A program made the translations under genes and the position numbers. A stretch of 64,000 nucleotides of DNA from Aggregicoccus sp. 17bor-14 (GTDB lineage Bacteria; Myxococcota; Myxococcia; Myxococcales; Myxococcaceae), in contig NZ_VJZZ01000003.1 in NCBI RefSeq assembly GCF_009659535.1, forward strand, positions 186,001 through 250,000, given 5' to 3'. A model generated the notes under the pieces. That model saw nothing but the letters and a program-made list of their open reading frames with translations, searched no databases and was not told where the DNA came from. Positions 1 through 11,743 of this stretch are shown piece by piece (the stretch's first letter is position 1; the number at the start of each line of letters is the position of its first letter).

Positions 1-965
1 GCCCTCGCGCGCGGGGTGCGCGCGGCCGCCGAGGACGTGCTCGTCACCAGCGGGGCGCAGGGGGCGCTGGACCTCATCGGCCGGGTGCTGCTCGAGCCAG
101 GCGCACGCGTGGCGGTGGAGGAGCCAGGCTATCCTCCCGCACGCCGCCTCTTCGAGTCCCTCGGCGCCCGCATCGCGCCCGTGCCGGTGGATGCGCAGGG
201 CCTGCGGGTTGACGCGCTGCCGGAGGACGCGCGGCTCGTCTACGTGACGCCCTCGCACCAGTTCCCGCTGGGCATGCCGCTCTCCCACGCGCGGCGGGTG
301 GCGCTGCTCGCGTGGGCGGAGCGGCGCAACGCGGTGCTCGTGGAGGACGACTACGACAGCGAGTTCCGCTTCGGGGGCCGTCCGCTCGAGAGTCTGCAGG
401 GCGCGGACCGCACCGGTCGCGTGCTCTACGTGGGCTCGCTCTCCAAGGTGATGCTGCCCTCCCTGCGCCTGGGCTTCCTCGTGGCGCCGGCCTCGCTGCA
501 GCCCGCGCTCCGGGCGGCGAGCGCGCTGGGCGTGGGGCACTGCCCCCTCCCCGAGCAGGCCGCGCTGGCGCGCTTCATCGAGGACGGACTGCTCGCACGC
601 CACGTGCGCCGCATGCGCCGCGCCTACGCCGCCCGCCACGCGCGCATCCTCGCGGCACTGCAGGGCGACTTCGGCGAGTGGCTCGAGCCCGTGGCGAGCG
701 AGACGGGGCTGCACCTCACGGCGCACCTGCGCGCAGGGGGCGTGGCGCGGGAGGCGGACATCGTGCGGCGCGCGCTGGAGGCAGGCGTTCGCGTGGGCCG
801 GCTCTCCGCGCTGTGCGCCGCGAAGGTGCCTGCGGCCGGCCTCGTGCTCGGCTACGGCGCCATCGCCCTGCCCCGCCTCGACGAGGGGCTGCGCCGCCTG
901 CGTGCGGCCTGTGCGGCGGCGGCAGTGTCGCGTCACCCGGCGCGTCCCGCGCGAGGCCCGCGTCG

Positions 966-969
<4 letters not shown>
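1..969 (+). CDS. MocR/PdxR-type regulator, aminotransferase domain (5' end missing)
   Basis: The reading frame is open at the left edge, so this is the C-terminal part (about 322 residues) of a longer protein. It is a fold-type I, PLP-dependent aminotransferase-like domain. VLVTSGAQGALDL is the cofactor-phosphate region, VEDDYDSEFRF carries the Asp that binds the pyridine nitrogen, and GSLSKVMLPSLRLGF holds the Schiff-base lysine. The DDYDSEFR and SLSK signatures are typical of MocR/PdxR/GabR proteins, where this domain follows an N-terminal GntR winged helix and senses an amine or PLP. That helix would lie before position 1 and cannot be seen. A plain class I/II aminotransferase is the alternative. 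The last four bases (CTAA) are shared with the stop of the convergent kinase gene. Confidence 0.85.
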
Positions 970-3704
<2,735 letters not shown>

Positions 3705-3746
3705 CGCGTCTGCCGACTGTACGCCCGCGCGCCGTGGGAGTGCGAG

Positions 3747-4757
3747 CTAGGGCAGCGCCACGCGGTAGGCGCGGAAGGGCAGCGAGGGGCGGCCCGGAGC
3801 GCCGAAGAGGTAGCTGAGCTGTCCCTCCAGCACCCACGCGCTGCCCTGGTACACCGCCGCCGCGGTGGGCTCGGTGTAGCCGTTGGCGAGCACCGCCTTC
3901 GCGCCCTTGCCGTCCGCGAGGCGCACGAGCGAGGCCTGTCCCGCCGGGTTCTCCACGGCGAGCAGCGTGTGCGTGTCCACGAGCTCGAGCCCGTCCGGCC
4001 CGTCGAGCGCGGGCGTCACCGGCACGTCCACCGCGGTGCCCGCGCTGCCGTCCGCCTGGATGGGCACGTGGATGAGCTTGTTCGTCGTGTAGTTCACCAC
4101 GTAGAGCCCCTGCGCCCCGTCGTACGCGATGCCGGTGAGGCTGAAGTTGCCGGGCTCGACCTCGTAGAGCGCGCTGGTGGACCAGGTCTGCAGCGCGCTG
4201 CCACCGAGCGGCAGGCGCACGATGGCGTTCGCGAAGGAGTCGGTGGCGTACACGTTGCCCGCGGGGTCCAGCGCCACGTCGTTGCAGCCGCCGTTGTCCC
4301 CCGGCAGCTTGAAGGAGGCCACCTGCATGCCCGTCGCGAGCGAGTAGCCGGTGAGGTAGGCGGGCTGCGCGGGCGCGAGGTTGTCGTCGTAGGTGCAGGC
4401 CCAGAGCGTGTTGTGCGCCGCGTCCACCTCCATGCCGTACACGCCGAAGGCGGCCTTGCCCTCGACAAAGGGCACGGCGCCCAGCGCGTGGGGCGGCACC
4501 CGCGCGATGGCCCCCGTGCCGACGCTGCCCACGTAGAAGGTGCCGTCGCTCGAGACCGCCATGCCCTCCGGGTAGAAGGTGGCGCCCGGCAGGTGGATGG
4601 CAATGCGTCCGTCCGGCGCGGGCGCACCCGCGGGGCCGGCCGCGCCCTGCGGACCCGCCGGGCCCTCGGGACCCGTGGGTCCGGCGGCGCCCGCCTCCCC
4701 GTCGCAGGCGATGAGATTGAGGATGAGCAGCAGGGACAGCGCAGAGGGGCTTCGCAT
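3747..4757 (-). CDS. Lipoprotein with collagen-like Gly-X-Y stretch and NHL/SMP-30-like propeller
   Basis: 336 residues. A short signal peptide ends in a lipobox-like LNLIAC, so the mature protein should be lipid-anchored. Residues about 22-45 are a run of Gly-X-Y triplets (GPTGPEGPAGPQG), a collagen-like spacer. The rest reads as a six-bladed NHL/SMP-30-type propeller: blades carry YPEGMAVSSDGTFYVGS, GVYGMEVDAAHNTLW, CNDVALDPAGNVYATDS, TGIAYDGAQGLYVV and PDGLELVDTHTLLAVEN. No catalytic residues of gluconolactonases can be assigned, so a binding or structural role is as likely as an enzyme. It sits 42 bp upstream of the kinase gene on the same strand and is probably co-transcribed with it. 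Confidence 0.8.
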   Translation of the reverse strand: MRSPSALSLLLILNLIACDGEAGAAGPTGPEGPAGPQGAAGPAGAPAPDGRIAIHLPGATFYPEGMAVSSDGTFYVGSVGTGAIARVPPHALGAVPFVEGKAAFGVYGMEVDAAHNTLWACTYDDNLAPAQPAYLTGYSLATGMQVASFKLPGDNGGCNDVALDPAGNVYATDSFANAIVRLPLGGSALQTWSTSALYEVEPGNFSLTGIAYDGAQGLYVVNYTTNKLIHVPIQADGSAGTAVDVPVTPALDGPDGLELVDTHTLLAVENPAGQASLVRLADGKGAKAVLANGYTEPTAAAVYQGSAWVLEGQLSYLFGAPGRPSLPFRAYRVALP

Positions 4758-4853
4758 CGGTTCTTCTCCCGGTGGTGGGTGGACCGCGGAGCGCCCCCGG
4801 CGGGGTGCTCCGTGTCTCTGACACCGGTCCGGAAAAACTTTGCAGCGCGCCCT

Positions 4854-5759
4854 TCAGTTTCCCCGGCCGAGCAGCTGCGCGAGGCTCAGGTCCAGCTGGC
4901 TGAGCACCAGCGCCGCGAGGCTGTCGGCCTCGGAGGGCTCCAGGTCCAGCCGCTCGCGCAGCGCCTGGGTGGTCTGCTCCGCCAGCCGTGCGCGCGCCCT
5001 GCCGAGCCAACGCGAGACCGTGGAGAGGTGGACAGCGTAGAGCGCCGCCAGCGCCTCCAGCGAGAGGCCCTCCAGGTGGTAGAGGCGCAGCAGCGCGCGC
5101 TCGCGGTCGCTGAGCTCGCCCACGGAGGCCCGCAGGGCCTCGGCGAAGTGCTCCCGGTAGTGCGCCTTGAGGAAGGCGCGCTCGGGGCCCGGCGTCACCC
5201 CGGCTTCCTCCAGCGTCGCGCGCCGCTCGCTGGCGTCCGCGCGCTGGGCGCCGCGGCGCAGGTTGAGCGCGATGCGCAGCGCCGCGACGCGCACCCATCC
5301 GCCCAGCGCACCGCTGCCGCCGTACTCCGAGATCCGCTTCTCCCCGGTGAAGAGCCGCTCGCGCAGCGCCTGCCGCACCTCGTCCGCAAAGGCCGGCGTG
5401 CGGTCCAGATGCGCGACGAAGGCGCCCACCTCGCGCAGGTGGGCGCGCTCGAAGGCGGCGAGCGCGCGTGGGTCGTCCCGCAGGCAGCCCAGGGCGAGAT
5501 AGAGGTCCTCGGCCGCGACTGCCTCGAGCGCTGCAGCATCGTCCGGCGAGTCGGAGGGAAGGCGCTCGGCGAGGTGCCGCACGAAGTCCACCGGGTCCAC
5601 CGAAAGCTCGGGCCAGCGCGCCTGGACGCCCGCCACGAGCCGCTCGAGGGCGCGCTCGTGAGAGGCGTCCAGCGCGACGGCCTCCATCGAGGCGCGCGCC
5701 GTCCCCCCGGCACGGGCCTGCAGGAAGGCACGGCTCAGCGGCAGGGTCGGCGCGCTCAA
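4854..5759 (-). CDS. Sigma-70 family (ECF-like) RNA polymerase sigma factor
   Basis: 301 residues. The C-terminal part is a clear sigma-4 helix-turn-helix: about residues 215-262, with ELSDRERALLRLYHLEGLS followed by LEALAALYAVHLSTVSRWLGRARARL. Residues about 60-150 correspond loosely to region 2 (EDLYLALGCLRDDPRALAAFE). This is the diverged class of sigma-like regulators common in myxobacteria, where the gene often sits beside a zinc-finger kinase, as it does here. The frame starts at TTG 5759; an internal ATG at 5687 (before EAVALDASHERAL) is a plausible alternative. It likely directs transcription of genes in this cluster, but no promoter motif was identified. Confidence 0.8.
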   Translation of the reverse strand: MSAPTLPLSRAFLQARAGGTARASMEAVALDASHERALERLVAGVQARWPELSVDPVDFVRHLAERLPSDSPDDAAALEAVAAEDLYLALGCLRDDPRALAAFERAHLREVGAFVAHLDRTPAFADEVRQALRERLFTGEKRISEYGGSGALGGWVRVAALRIALNLRRGAQRADASERRATLEEAGVTPGPERAFLKAHYREHFAEALRASVGELSDRERALLRLYHLEGLSLEALAALYAVHLSTVSRWLGRARARLAEQTTQALRERLDLEPSEADSLAALVLSQLDLSLAQLLGRGN

Positions 5760-5797
5760 GGTGGGCCGAGCCTAGCAGAGGCTCGCGGGCTGCGGCC

Positions 5798-7249
5798 TCA
5801 GCTGCCGGGCGCGCGGCAGACGTCGTCGTAGGTGGTGCGCTCGAGCAGCACGGCGGGCTCCGCGTCCAGGTTCCAGGTCGCGATCTCGAGGGGGCTTCCG
5901 GCAGCGTCGTAGCGGTAGCGCACCTCGCTGTGCAGCACGCTCTGCGGCTCGGGTCGGGAGAGCTGGCGGCGCCAGTCGATGAGCACGAGGCGCCCCGCCG
6001 CGTCGTAGCTTCGCTCCTCCACCACGGTGCTGCTGGGCCCGGAGCTCTCCCAGTGGCTCTCCTCGCGCAACAGCTCACCGCGGGGGCCGTAGCTGCGGTT
6101 TCCGTGGGTGAAGCTGGCCGCGACGTAGTCGGACGTGCTCCAGGCCACCTCGCGTCCCTCGGCGTCACGCGTGGAGCTCGCCTCCGGTCCCCAGCCGTAG
6201 TGGGTGTCGAGGGTCACGCTCCCATCCGCCGCGTAGCTCCAGGTGCGGTGCTGATCCGCAGGCAGCTCGAGCGTGCCGTTCTCGTGGCTGCCGGTGAAGT
6301 GCTCGGTCATGCGTCCCTGGGCGTCGTAGGTGTAGAGCTCGAGCCTGCCGACGGCACTTCCCTGCTGTGAGGTCTGCTCGCGCAGCAGGTGTCCTGCGGC
6401 GTCATAGGTGTACTCCACTGCGCTCAGGCGGCCATCGATGCTCACCTCCACGCGCTTGCGCCGTCCCGCAGCGTCGTAGGTGTAGCGGCGCGTCTCGCCC
6501 GGCTCCACCACGCCGTCGCGAGCGAAGGTGGAGGACTCCTCGAGCAGCTGGCCGCTCGCGTCGTAGCGGAGCATCTCGACCTGCTCCGAGCTGTGACCCG
6601 CGTGCTCCCACCGCGTGGTCCTGCGCACGAGGTGGCCCGCAGCGTCGTAGGCGAGCTGGATGCGCTGCACCATGTCCACGGCGTTCGACGCGTCACCGAC
6701 ACTGTTCACGGTGGAGCTCACGCGCCCCGCCTCGTCGTAGACGTACTCGGAGCGCTGCCAGCCCGAATCGTTCCACCGCTCCAGCAGCACCCGCCGGCCA
6801 CAGGCGTCGTAGGCGTACTGCTCGCGGCCATCGCGGTCCGTCTCCTTCGACGTGACGCGGCCGTTCGCGTCGTAGCCGAAGCGGTCGAAGGCAAGGACCT
6901 CGCCATGGGCGTCGTACTCCTGTCGCTCGAGCAGGCGCCCCGCGGCGTCGTAGCGGCGCACGGTGCGCCGGAGCTCCGTGCCGTCCGCGTCGAGCCGGGT
7001 CTCGGTGCAGGGCAGCGGGTCGGCCACGGCCGGCGTCGCAGCGACGATGGCGTCCCCAAGACACTGCTGCGCCGGCTCCCCCGGAGGTGCAGGCGGCGTC
7101 ACGGGCTCCGTGGGCGTCACGACCCCGGGCGTACCGGGCGCCGGGACGACGGGCGGCTCGGCCTCGGGACCCCGGGTGCGATCCTCACCACAGCCGAGCC
7201 CGCCGAGCGCGAGCACCACTCCGAGTCCCCACCCCAGTCCCCTGCCCAT
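5798..7249 (-). CDS. YD-repeat (RHS-type) lipoprotein
   Basis: 483 residues. I chose ATG 7249 because it has a GGGAGG ribosome site a few bases upstream and begins a lipoprotein signal peptide (GVVLALGGLGC lipobox). The open frame extends further upstream, but that part looks non-coding. A Pro/Thr/Glu-rich spacer is followed by about fifteen YD repeats (YDAAGRLLERQEYDAHGEV, YTYDAAGHLLREQ, YDASGQLLEE and so on), which in RHS/teneurin proteins wrap into a beta-shell. There is no RHS core motif and no C-terminal toxin-like domain; the protein ends shortly after the last repeat (TTYDDVCRAPGS). It is therefore a short, surface-anchored YD-repeat protein of unknown role. Confidence 0.85.
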   Translation of the reverse strand: MGRGLGWGLGVVLALGGLGCGEDRTRGPEAEPPVVPAPGTPGVVTPTEPVTPPAPPGEPAQQCLGDAIVAATPAVADPLPCTETRLDADGTELRRTVRRYDAAGRLLERQEYDAHGEVLAFDRFGYDANGRVTSKETDRDGREQYAYDACGRRVLLERWNDSGWQRSEYVYDEAGRVSSTVNSVGDASNAVDMVQRIQLAYDAAGHLVRRTTRWEHAGHSSEQVEMLRYDASGQLLEESSTFARDGVVEPGETRRYTYDAAGRRKRVEVSIDGRLSAVEYTYDAAGHLLREQTSQQGSAVGRLELYTYDAQGRMTEHFTGSHENGTLELPADQHRTWSYAADGSVTLDTHYGWGPEASSTRDAEGREVAWSTSDYVAASFTHGNRSYGPRGELLREESHWESSGPSSTVVEERSYDAAGRLVLIDWRRQLSRPEPQSVLHSEVRYRYDAAGSPLEIATWNLDAEPAVLLERTTYDDVCRAPGS

Positions 7250-7541
7250 GCCGACCTCCCTCGCCCCCGCCCACCCTGGAGATGACCCGCGAAACCGGCA
7301 AGCCCCGGCTTCCGCTTCAGCCCAGCCCCTGCTCACGGAGTGACGGAGCGCCTCAGCGCAGCAGTCCCCTCCACTCCTGCGCGCGCGGCACTCGCGCTGC
7401 TGCAGCACCGCTGCGCATGCCCCGGCGCCCTCGCGAACGAGCAGGCAGCCGTGAAGCGCGAGAGAGGGGACTCTCGAAGAGCGTCACGACGCGCGCGATG
7501 CCAGGGCGGACTTCGGGTAGGACCCCCTTGGAGGCCGCACC
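7250..7541. other. Divergent intergenic region
   Basis: 292 bases lie between the starts of the YD-repeat lipoprotein and the sulfurtransferase, so promoters for both should lie here. A short dyad (CGAGAG, six bases, CTCTCG) lies near 7459-7476. I see no convincing -35/-10 pair and no small ORF with a ribosome site. Confidence 0.4.
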
Positions 7542-8396
7542 ATGCCCTGGACGACACTCGTCGACGTGGACTCGCTTGCCCGTGCCCTGAATGCTCCGCA
7601 CGAGCGCCCGCTCGCGCTCGTCGATGCCCGCGTGAACCTCAAGGATCGCTCCGCCGGAGCGCGGCTCTTCGCCGAGGGTCACATTCCGGGCGCGGTACGC
7701 GTGGAGCTCGAGACGGACCTGTCCGGCCCCCACTTCCCCGGTGCGGGCCGCCATCCGTGGCCCGAGGGTGCGGCCTTCGCGGCCGTGCTCGGGCGCCTGG
7801 GCATCACGCCGCGCCATCAGGTGGTGGTCTACGATGATGCGCAGGGCGCGCTCGCCGCGGCGCGGCTGTGGTTCATGCTCCGGGCCTGGGGGCACCCGGC
7901 GGTGGCCGTGCTCGATGGCGGATGGTCCGCGTGGACGGCCAGCGGCGGCCCCGTCGAGAAGGGGGAGGCCCGCGTCCAGGACGTGGGCCCCTACTCCGGT
8001 GCCTTCGAGCCGGCGCGCCTGCTGCACACCGCCGAGCTCGAGCCCGCGCTGAGGCGCGGCGGGACCTTGATCGACGCGCGCGCCGCCGAGCGCTACCGCG
8101 GGGAGACCGAGCCGCTGGATCGCAAGGCCGGCCACATCCCCGGGGCGCTCAACCGTCCCTTCGCGCTCAACCTGGAGTCCGGGCGCTTCAAGCCGGCGGC
8201 GGCACTGCGCGCGGAGCTCGAGCTGCTGCTGAAGGGTCGCGCGCCGGAGAGTGTCATCGCCAGCTGCGGATCCGGCGTCACCGCGTGCCACCACCTGCTC
8301 GCGATGGAGCACGCGGGCCTGCACGGCGCGCGGCTGTACACCGGCTCGTGGAGCGGCTGGATCGAGGACGACGCACGGCCCATCGCCACCGGCTGA
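7542..8396 (+). CDS. sseA: Thiosulfate/3-mercaptopyruvate sulfurtransferase (two-domain rhodanese)
   Basis: 284 residues, the usual length for tandem rhodanese proteins. The N-terminal inactive rhodanese domain runs to about residue 140 (LVDARVNLKD, AEGHIPGAVRV, VVVYDDAQGALAAARLWFML, VLDGGW). The catalytic domain covers about 155-280, with LIDARAAERYRGE, KAGHIPGALNRPF and the active-site loop ASCGSGVTACHH, whose nucleophile is Cys242. The CGSGVTA loop is the type found in mercaptopyruvate sulfurtransferases, so the enzyme should move sulfane sulfur from 3-mercaptopyruvate or thiosulfate to thiol acceptors or cyanide in the cytoplasm. Upstream, TTGGAGGCC supplies a ribosome site for the ATG start. 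Confidence 0.92.
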   Translation: MPWTTLVDVDSLARALNAPHERPLALVDARVNLKDRSAGARLFAEGHIPGAVRVELETDLSGPHFPGAGRHPWPEGAAFAAVLGRLGITPRHQVVVYDDAQGALAAARLWFMLRAWGHPAVAVLDGGWSAWTASGGPVEKGEARVQDVGPYSGAFEPARLLHTAELEPALRRGGTLIDARAAERYRGETEPLDRKAGHIPGALNRPFALNLESGRFKPAAALRAELELLLKGRAPESVIASCGSGVTACHHLLAMEHAGLHGARLYTGSWSGWIEDDARPIATG

Positions 8397-8418
8397 GGCA
8401 CGCTTCCGCAAATGAAAA

Positions 8419-8444
8419 GGGCCCGGCGCGAGGTGCGCCGGCCC
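8419..8444. terminator. Bidirectional terminator hairpin
   Basis: A 10-bp GC-rich stem (GGGCC/GGCGC with one bulged C on the left arm, 8419-8429, pairing with 8435-8444) sits between the convergent sulfurtransferase and S9 peptidase stops. An AAAA run precedes it on the plus strand, giving a U-run for the minus-strand transcript, and TTCTC follows it. Confidence 0.75.
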
Positions 8445-8478
8445 GTTCTCTACGCAAGGCTGCAGTGCCCCCCGGGCG

Positions 8479-10725
8479 CTACTTCGCGGCGCTCACGCCG
8501 GGGCGCGGCCCGGTGAGGTGCTCCTTGAAGTAGCCCGCCATGCGCTCGTACTCGCGCTGGATGACCACGGGGTCCGGCACCATGTGGGTGAGGCCCGCGA
8601 GCGGCAGGAAGTCATAGGGCTTGCCGGCCTTGAACAGCGCGTCCGCGAGCTTGAGCGAGTGGAAGAAGTACACGTTGTCGTCCGCGGTGCCGTGGATGAG
8701 CAGCAGCGGGCGCTCGAGCTTGTTCGCGTACGTGAGCAGGCTGCTCTTCTCGTAGGCCTCGGGGTGGGCCTCGGGGGTGCCGAGGTAGCGCTCGGTGTAG
8801 TGCGTGTCGTAGTCGCGCCAGTCCACCACCGGCGCACCCGCCACGCCCGCCTTGAACACGTCCCCGCGGCTCAGCGTCGCGAGCGCCGCCATGTAGCCGC
8901 CGAAGCTCCAGCCGTTGATGCCCACGCGGTCGAGGTCCACCTCGGGCATCACGGCGGCGAGCGAGCGCAGCGCATCGACCTGGTCCGCCACGGTGGTGGT
9001 GGCGAAGTCGTACTTCACCACCCGCTCCCACGCGGCATCGCGGCCCGGCGTGCCGCGCCCGTCGAACTTCACGACGAGGAAGCCCTGGTCCGCGAGCCAC
9101 TGGTTGATGAGGTTCTCCCCCATGGTGTGCCGCACCACGGTCGTCGTGGGGCCGCCATACACGTAGACGATGACCGGCAGCTTCTGGCCGGGCTTGAAGT
9201 CACGCGGGCGGATGATCTGCGCCTGGTAGTGGCGCTGGCCCACCTCGCGCACCTCGCTGCTCACCTTGAGCGTGGGCTCCTTCGCCACGCTGGGCAGCTG
9301 GCCCACGCGGGTGCCGTCCGCGCGCAGCACCCAGGTCTGCGGCATCTGCGTGTCGCTCTGGGTGTTGAGCACGACGAGGTTGCCCGCCTTGGACACGCTG
9401 CCCATCTCGTACGCGGGCTCCTTCGTGCCGGTGTTCACGCGCTCAGGAGCGCCGCCTGCGCGCACGCGCCACAGGTAGCTCTGCGTGGGGTTCGCGCCGC
9501 CGTTGAAGTAGAGCGTGTCCGTGGCGTCCACGTAGCGCGCGAGGCTGCGGAAGCCCGCCTGCGGCTTGACCACGCTGCCCTTGAGGCTGCCGTCCGCGCC
9601 GCGCAGCTCCACCTCGGTGCCGCCGTTGCGCTCGGTGTACCAGAAGAAGCCGGAGCCATCCTCCTTCCACAGCGGGAAGTCCTGGTCCAGGTTGAGCCAG
9701 GCCTTGTCCTTCTCGGTGAGCAGCACGCGCGTCTTGCCGGTGGCCACGTCCGCGGCGAGCAGCACCTGCTCGGTCTGCTCGCGGTTCTGCACCAGCAGCG
9801 TGAGGGGGCCCTTCTTCGGCCACACCACCGTGGCGAGGTACGGGTAGGCCTTCTGGTCCCACGCCACCCAGGTCGTCTTGCCACCGGCCGCCGGCGTCAC
9901 GCCCAGGCGCACCACGGCGTTGGGGCGGCCCGCGCGCGGGTAGTGGAAGCTGTCGCCGCCCTTCTCCGGGTGCATGGGGTCCACGATGGTGAACTGCTCC
10001 ACCGGCGCGTTGTCGGCCTCGGCGTAGGCGACGAACTTGCCGTCCGGGCTCCACCAGTAGCCGGAGAAGCGGCTCATCTCCTCCTGGGCCACGAACTCGG
10101 CGAGCCCGTGCGTCTTGGTCTCGGTGCCGCCGCGGGTGACGGGCTGCTCCACGTTGCGCGCGAGCTCGATGCGCTGCAGGTCGTGGTTGCGCACGTAGGC
10201 CACCTGGCGGCCGTCCGGGCTGAACTTGGGGTCGATGACGGCGCCCTCGCCCGTCTTGAGCGCGGTGACCTTGCCGCTCGCGCGCTCCACCACGTAGAGC
10301 TTGCCGCTGAGCGTGACGAGGATGCGCTCGCCGTCCTCGGAGAGGCCGTAGGCGGTGAAGCCGCGCGCGCTGATGCGCATGCGCTCGAGCCGCGCCTTCT
10401 CCTCCACGGAGAGCTCCGCCTGCGCGCCCTTGAGCAGCGTGTCCGGGTTGAGCAGCTCCTTCGCCTGGCCGCTCGCCACGTCGAAGGCGAACAGCGTCTG
10501 CACGGGGCTGGTGGCCTGGCCGCGCAGGAAGAGCACGGTCTTCTCGTCCGGGGTGGCCTTGGCGCCCACCGGGCGGCCACTCATGTAGCGGCGGGTCTCG
10601 GCGAACTCGCGGAGGAAGGCGTTGTCCTGGGGGCTGTTCATGGCGGCGGCGGGGGCAGCAGGCTTCTGCTGGGCGAGGGCGACCGGGCCGGTGAGGACCG
10701 CGAGCGCGAGGAGGAGTCGACGCAT
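8479..10725 (-). CDS. Secreted S9 prolyl oligopeptidase-family peptidase (DPP IV-like)
   Basis: 748 residues with a signal peptide (MRRLLLALAVLTGPVALAQ). The N-terminal half (about 30-500) is a DPP IV-type eight-bladed propeller, with SPDGRQVAYVRNHDL and the substrate-amine segment FVAQEEMSRFSGYWWSPDGK. The Gln-Glu-Glu of that segment corresponds to the double-Glu motif of dipeptidyl peptidases. The C-terminal alpha/beta-hydrolase domain has the nucleophile Ser607 in GWSFGGY, Asp682 in HGTADDNVYF and His714 in LTHMVPD, with the same spacing as DPP IV. It should act in the periplasm or outside the cell, releasing N-terminal dipeptides with Pro or Ala in second position. It shares a terminator with the convergent sulfurtransferase gene. 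Confidence 0.95.
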   Translation of the reverse strand: MRRLLLALAVLTGPVALAQQKPAAPAAAMNSPQDNAFLREFAETRRYMSGRPVGAKATPDEKTVLFLRGQATSPVQTLFAFDVASGQAKELLNPDTLLKGAQAELSVEEKARLERMRISARGFTAYGLSEDGERILVTLSGKLYVVERASGKVTALKTGEGAVIDPKFSPDGRQVAYVRNHDLQRIELARNVEQPVTRGGTETKTHGLAEFVAQEEMSRFSGYWWSPDGKFVAYAEADNAPVEQFTIVDPMHPEKGGDSFHYPRAGRPNAVVRLGVTPAAGGKTTWVAWDQKAYPYLATVVWPKKGPLTLLVQNREQTEQVLLAADVATGKTRVLLTEKDKAWLNLDQDFPLWKEDGSGFFWYTERNGGTEVELRGADGSLKGSVVKPQAGFRSLARYVDATDTLYFNGGANPTQSYLWRVRAGGAPERVNTGTKEPAYEMGSVSKAGNLVVLNTQSDTQMPQTWVLRADGTRVGQLPSVAKEPTLKVSSEVREVGQRHYQAQIIRPRDFKPGQKLPVIVYVYGGPTTTVVRHTMGENLINQWLADQGFLVVKFDGRGTPGRDAAWERVVKYDFATTTVADQVDALRSLAAVMPEVDLDRVGINGWSFGGYMAALATLSRGDVFKAGVAGAPVVDWRDYDTHYTERYLGTPEAHPEAYEKSSLLTYANKLERPLLLIHGTADDNVYFFHSLKLADALFKAGKPYDFLPLAGLTHMVPDPVVIQREYERMAGYFKEHLTGPRPGVSAAK

Positions 10726-10831
10726 GCTGGGAGAGCTCCTGGTGCAGAGGGGGGCGTGGCGCGCCGGAGCCTAGCGTTCCGGGCGCCGCGGGCACTTGGG
10801 AAGATGCTCCCCGCGTGCCAGGGTGGCAGGG

Positions 10832-11605
10832 GTGAACACCTCGTCCGACCCCCTATTCCACCTGCGGCTCGCCGGCGTCATCCGCCTGCAGCTGGGTGGA
10901 GGCACCGGGCGCCCGGGCCCCCGGGACGCCTACGTCTTCGACCCGCACCGCCTCGCCCTGCCCTCCTGGGCCTGCGCGCTCGCGGACGGTCCTCCCGCCC
11001 TGCTCGTCACCCTGGACCGCCACCACGACCTGGTGGTGCCCGCGCACCCCGAGCGCGTGCCCGACCGCAGCGCGGGGCTGCAGGCGCTGGACGAGCACGC
11101 GCGCTGGGGCCTGGACGTGCGCAACTACGATCACGTGCTCGCCGCGATGGAGGCGGGGCTGGTGACGGACGCGCTGGTGCTCGCCCGCGGAAAGCCGCGC
11201 GGCACCTTCGAGGGCAGCCTCTACACGGACACGCGCGGGCGACCGCACCGCCTGCTCACCCTGCCCACCGTGGACCGCGCCGCGGAGGCCTTCTCGCTCG
11301 GCGAGCCGGTGCGCGCGCTGCTCGAGGACGCGCCGCGCGTGCTCCTGGACGTGGACCTGGACTGCTTCACCAGCCTCTCGGACGCGGACCCCACCACCGT
11401 GCTGCCCTGGCCGCGCGCCGTGGTACGCCAGTTCCTCCTGCCCGAGGGCTCCGGCCCCTTCTGGGACGCGGTGCTCGCGCGCTGCGTCGCCCTCACGCTC
11501 GCGCGCGAGCCGCACCACTGCGGCGGCCTGCTCGCCTCGCAGGCGCTCTTCGCGGACGTCGCAGAGGTGCTGTTTCGCGAGCTGCTCGGTGTCGAGCCTC
11601 CCTAG
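10832..11605 (+). CDS. UPF0489-family protein (arginase-like metal-site motifs)
   Basis: About 257 residues from GTG 10832, which follows an AGGG-type ribosome site; the frame opens earlier at TTG 10796. Two motifs stand out. LLVTLDRHHDLV occurs near residue 55 and VLLDVDLDCF near residue 170; together they resemble the Asp/His clusters that bind two metals in ureohydrolases (arginase and agmatinase). This pattern defines the UPF0489 group, whose function is not established. The protein lacks other arginase features, so I do not assign that activity. It is divergent from the S9 peptidase gene, from which it is separated by about 100 bp. Confidence 0.75.
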   Translation: MNTSSDPLFHLRLAGVIRLQLGGGTGRPGPRDAYVFDPHRLALPSWACALADGPPALLVTLDRHHDLVVPAHPERVPDRSAGLQALDEHARWGLDVRNYDHVLAAMEAGLVTDALVLARGKPRGTFEGSLYTDTRGRPHRLLTLPTVDRAAEAFSLGEPVRALLEDAPRVLLDVDLDCFTSLSDADPTTVLPWPRAVVRQFLLPEGSGPFWDAVLARCVALTLAREPHHCGGLLASQALFADVAEVLFRELLGVEPP

Positions 11606-11743
11606 CACCCGCCTGGCTGCTCGCCCGCCCTGCTCCCCGGTACCCCGGAGCTCTGGAGCACGCTAGGCTGCGCCCCCGTGTGACGCGCCGCCCCTCCCCC
11701 GGGGGAGCCGGCGCGCCTTCGAGCCCTAGAAGGACCGTTCTTG

